Assembly: GCA_944322025.1 (NCBI GenBank)
Contig: CALUOH010000049.1
Coordinates: 1 to 64,000 of the forward strand
Length of the DNA stretch: 64,000 nt
Source: an uncultured Bacteroidales bacterium
Lineage (GTDB): Bacteria > Bacteroidota > Bacteroidia > Bacteroidales > Paludibacteraceae
Direction: 5' to 3'
Each line of letters opens with the position of its first letter. Positions within the stretch are counted from its first letter, which is position 1. A program made the position numbers and the translations under genes. The notes below the pieces were generated by a model that was not told where the DNA came from, made no database searches, and saw only the letters and a list, made by a program, of their open reading frames with translations. Positions 63,049-64,000 of this stretch are shown here, in pieces.

Positions 63049-63069
63049 CCCAACTATTACATCAAAACG

Positions 63070-64000
63070 TCATTCATTCATCGACAACAGGAAATCCTCA
63101 TTGTTCGCCGTCTTCTCCATCCTGTCCTTCAGAAACTCCATCGCCTCCACCGAAGTCATGTCCGACAGATACTTACGCAAAATCCACATACGGTTGAGCA
63201 CATCCCCGTTCAGCAGCAGGTCATCGCGCCGCGTGCCGGACGACATTATGTCTATCGCCGGGAATATACGCTTGTTCGACAGCTTGCGGTCCAGCTGAAG
63301 CTCCATGTTGCCCGTTCCCTTGAACTCCTCGAAAATCACCTCGTCCATCTTCGACCCCGTCTCCGTGAGCGCCGACGCTATGATAGTGAGCGACCCCCCG
63401 TTCTCTATATTACGCGCCGCACCGAAGAAACGCTTCGGCTTATGCAGCGCGTTCGCGTCCACACCTCCCGTGAGCACCTTACCCGATGCCGGCAGGAACG
63501 TGTTGTACGCCCGCGCAAGCCTCGTGATGGAGTCAAGTATGATTACCACGTCATGCCCGCACTCCACCAGCCTCTTCGCCTTCTCATGCACTATGCTCGC
63601 CACACGCACATGACGCTCAGCAGGCTCGTCAAACGTCGACGATATCACCTCCGCATTGACGCTGCGCGCCATGTCGGTCACCTCCTCCGGACGCTCGTCT
63701 ATCAGCAATATTATCATATACACTTCCGGGTGATTTGCCAGTATCGCGTTCGCCAGCTCCTTGAGCAATATGGTCTTACCCGTCTTCGGCGGAGCCACTA
63801 TCAGGCCGCGCTGCCCCTTGCCGATAGGCGAGAACAGGTCAACCACCCTCACCGACAGCGGGTCGCTCGGACGCGATGTAGTGATTTTGAACTTCTCCGT
63901 CGGAAATATCGGGGTCAGATGCTCGAACGGCACACGGTCTCGCACCATCTCCGGAGAAAAACCGTTGATTTTCATTATTTTGACCAACGGAAAATACTTC
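63070..64000 (-). CDS. rho: Transcription termination factor Rho (C-terminal part)
   Basis: The gene runs off the end of the window; 309 codons are visible, starting within [20 protein letters not shown]. The visible part contains the whole RecA-like motor: [20 protein letters not shown] (Walker A), [20 protein letters not shown] (catalytic Glu), [16 protein letters not shown] (Walker B), [20 protein letters not shown] (Q/R loops). The N-terminal RNA-binding domain, and any Bacteroidetes-specific insertion, lies outside. Stop at 63070. Confidence 0.97.
   Translation of the reverse strand, partial: KYFPLVKIMKINGFSPEMVRDRVPFEHLTPIFPTEKFKITTSRPSDPLSVRVVDLFSPIGKGQRGLIVAPPKTGKTILLKELANAILANHPEVYMIILLIDERPEEVTDMARSVNAEVISSTFDEPAERHVRVASIVHEKAKRLVECGHDVVIILDSITRLARAYNTFLPASGKVLTGGVDANALHKPKRFFGAARNIENGGSLTIIASALTETGSKMDEVIFEEFKGTGNMELQLDRKLSNKRIFPAIDIMSSGTRRDDLLLNGDVLNRMWILRKYLSDMTSVEAMEFLKDRMEKTANNEDFLLSMNE

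Overview
The window looks like chromosomal DNA from a G+C-rich member of the Bacteroidales. Promoters carry the Bacteroidetes -7 box (TAnnTTTG), in several cases with TTTG 19-20 bp upstream. The gene set is typical of the order: type IX secretion proteins PorU and PorV, a DUF2723 membrane glycosyltransferase, class III fructose-bisphosphatase, a Rex regulator, B12-dependent ribonucleotide reductase, a BspA-like leucine-rich repeat protein and head-GIN DUF2807. A genus cannot be assigned by reading alone. There is no prophage, integrated element, intact insertion sequence or CRISPR array.

Layout. 1-2.5 kb: tRNA-Phe, a YihY/BrkB membrane protein and RNase P RNA, all on the minus strand. 2.5-7.8 kb (minus): fbp followed by the DUF2723 glycosyltransferase. 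8.6-11.5 kb (plus): polyprenol-phosphate-mannose synthase, prfB and a lipid kinase. 11.9-15.2 kb: tRNA-His (minus), then an AlkD-like repair protein, a HU-CCDC81/SPOR envelope protein, a DUF4783 protein and nadC (plus). 15.6-21.2 kb (plus): tgt, lptF/G, mfd. 21.3-31.5 kb (minus): ftsK with lolA, a Sel1 protein, arginine deiminase with a BspA-like protein, and DUF2807. 32-34.7 kb (plus): MATE exporter and nucleoside phosphorylase. 34.8-41.9 kb (minus): rex, an FAH-family hydrolase, porU, porV, ispF. 42.2 kb (plus): SUI1 factor; then a frameshifted methyltransferase (minus) and a CLC chloride channel (plus). 46.6-53.9 kb (minus): a TetR-controlled tripartite ABC efflux operon. 54.3-64 kb (minus): a decayed type IX cargo gene, truA, nrdJ, a DEAD-box helicase and the C-terminal part of rho.

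The most unusual content is between the genes. Fourteen copies of one element (called A here) have a conserved head around GGTTAAAAACACGTACTC, followed by hexamers repeated at exactly 11-bp spacing. The hexamers vary in sequence but fit NNTNSS when read towards the head. In several places the period is one head plus six 11-bp bricks, about 98 bp. The same 11-bp brickwork recurs in four other intergenic arrays (B1-B3 and D) that lack the A head. A separate family (C) makes hairpins whose arms contain AAGATAG and CTATCTT; two of its members hold a large multi-stem insert whose stems differ in sequence but keep their pairing. Elements A are always on the 5' side of a transcription unit and never in a tail-to-tail gap.

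Genes that may act together: the Dol-P-Man-type synthase and the DUF2723 enzyme are a plausible donor/transferase pair for envelope O-glycosylation. PorU and PorV belong to the attachment complex of the type IX system, and the broken gene at 54.3-56.6 kb would have encoded one of its substrates. TetR, TolC, HlyD, two ATPases and two permeases form one exporter resembling the enterobacterial ybhGFSR set. Two genes carry frameshifts, four sites in total.
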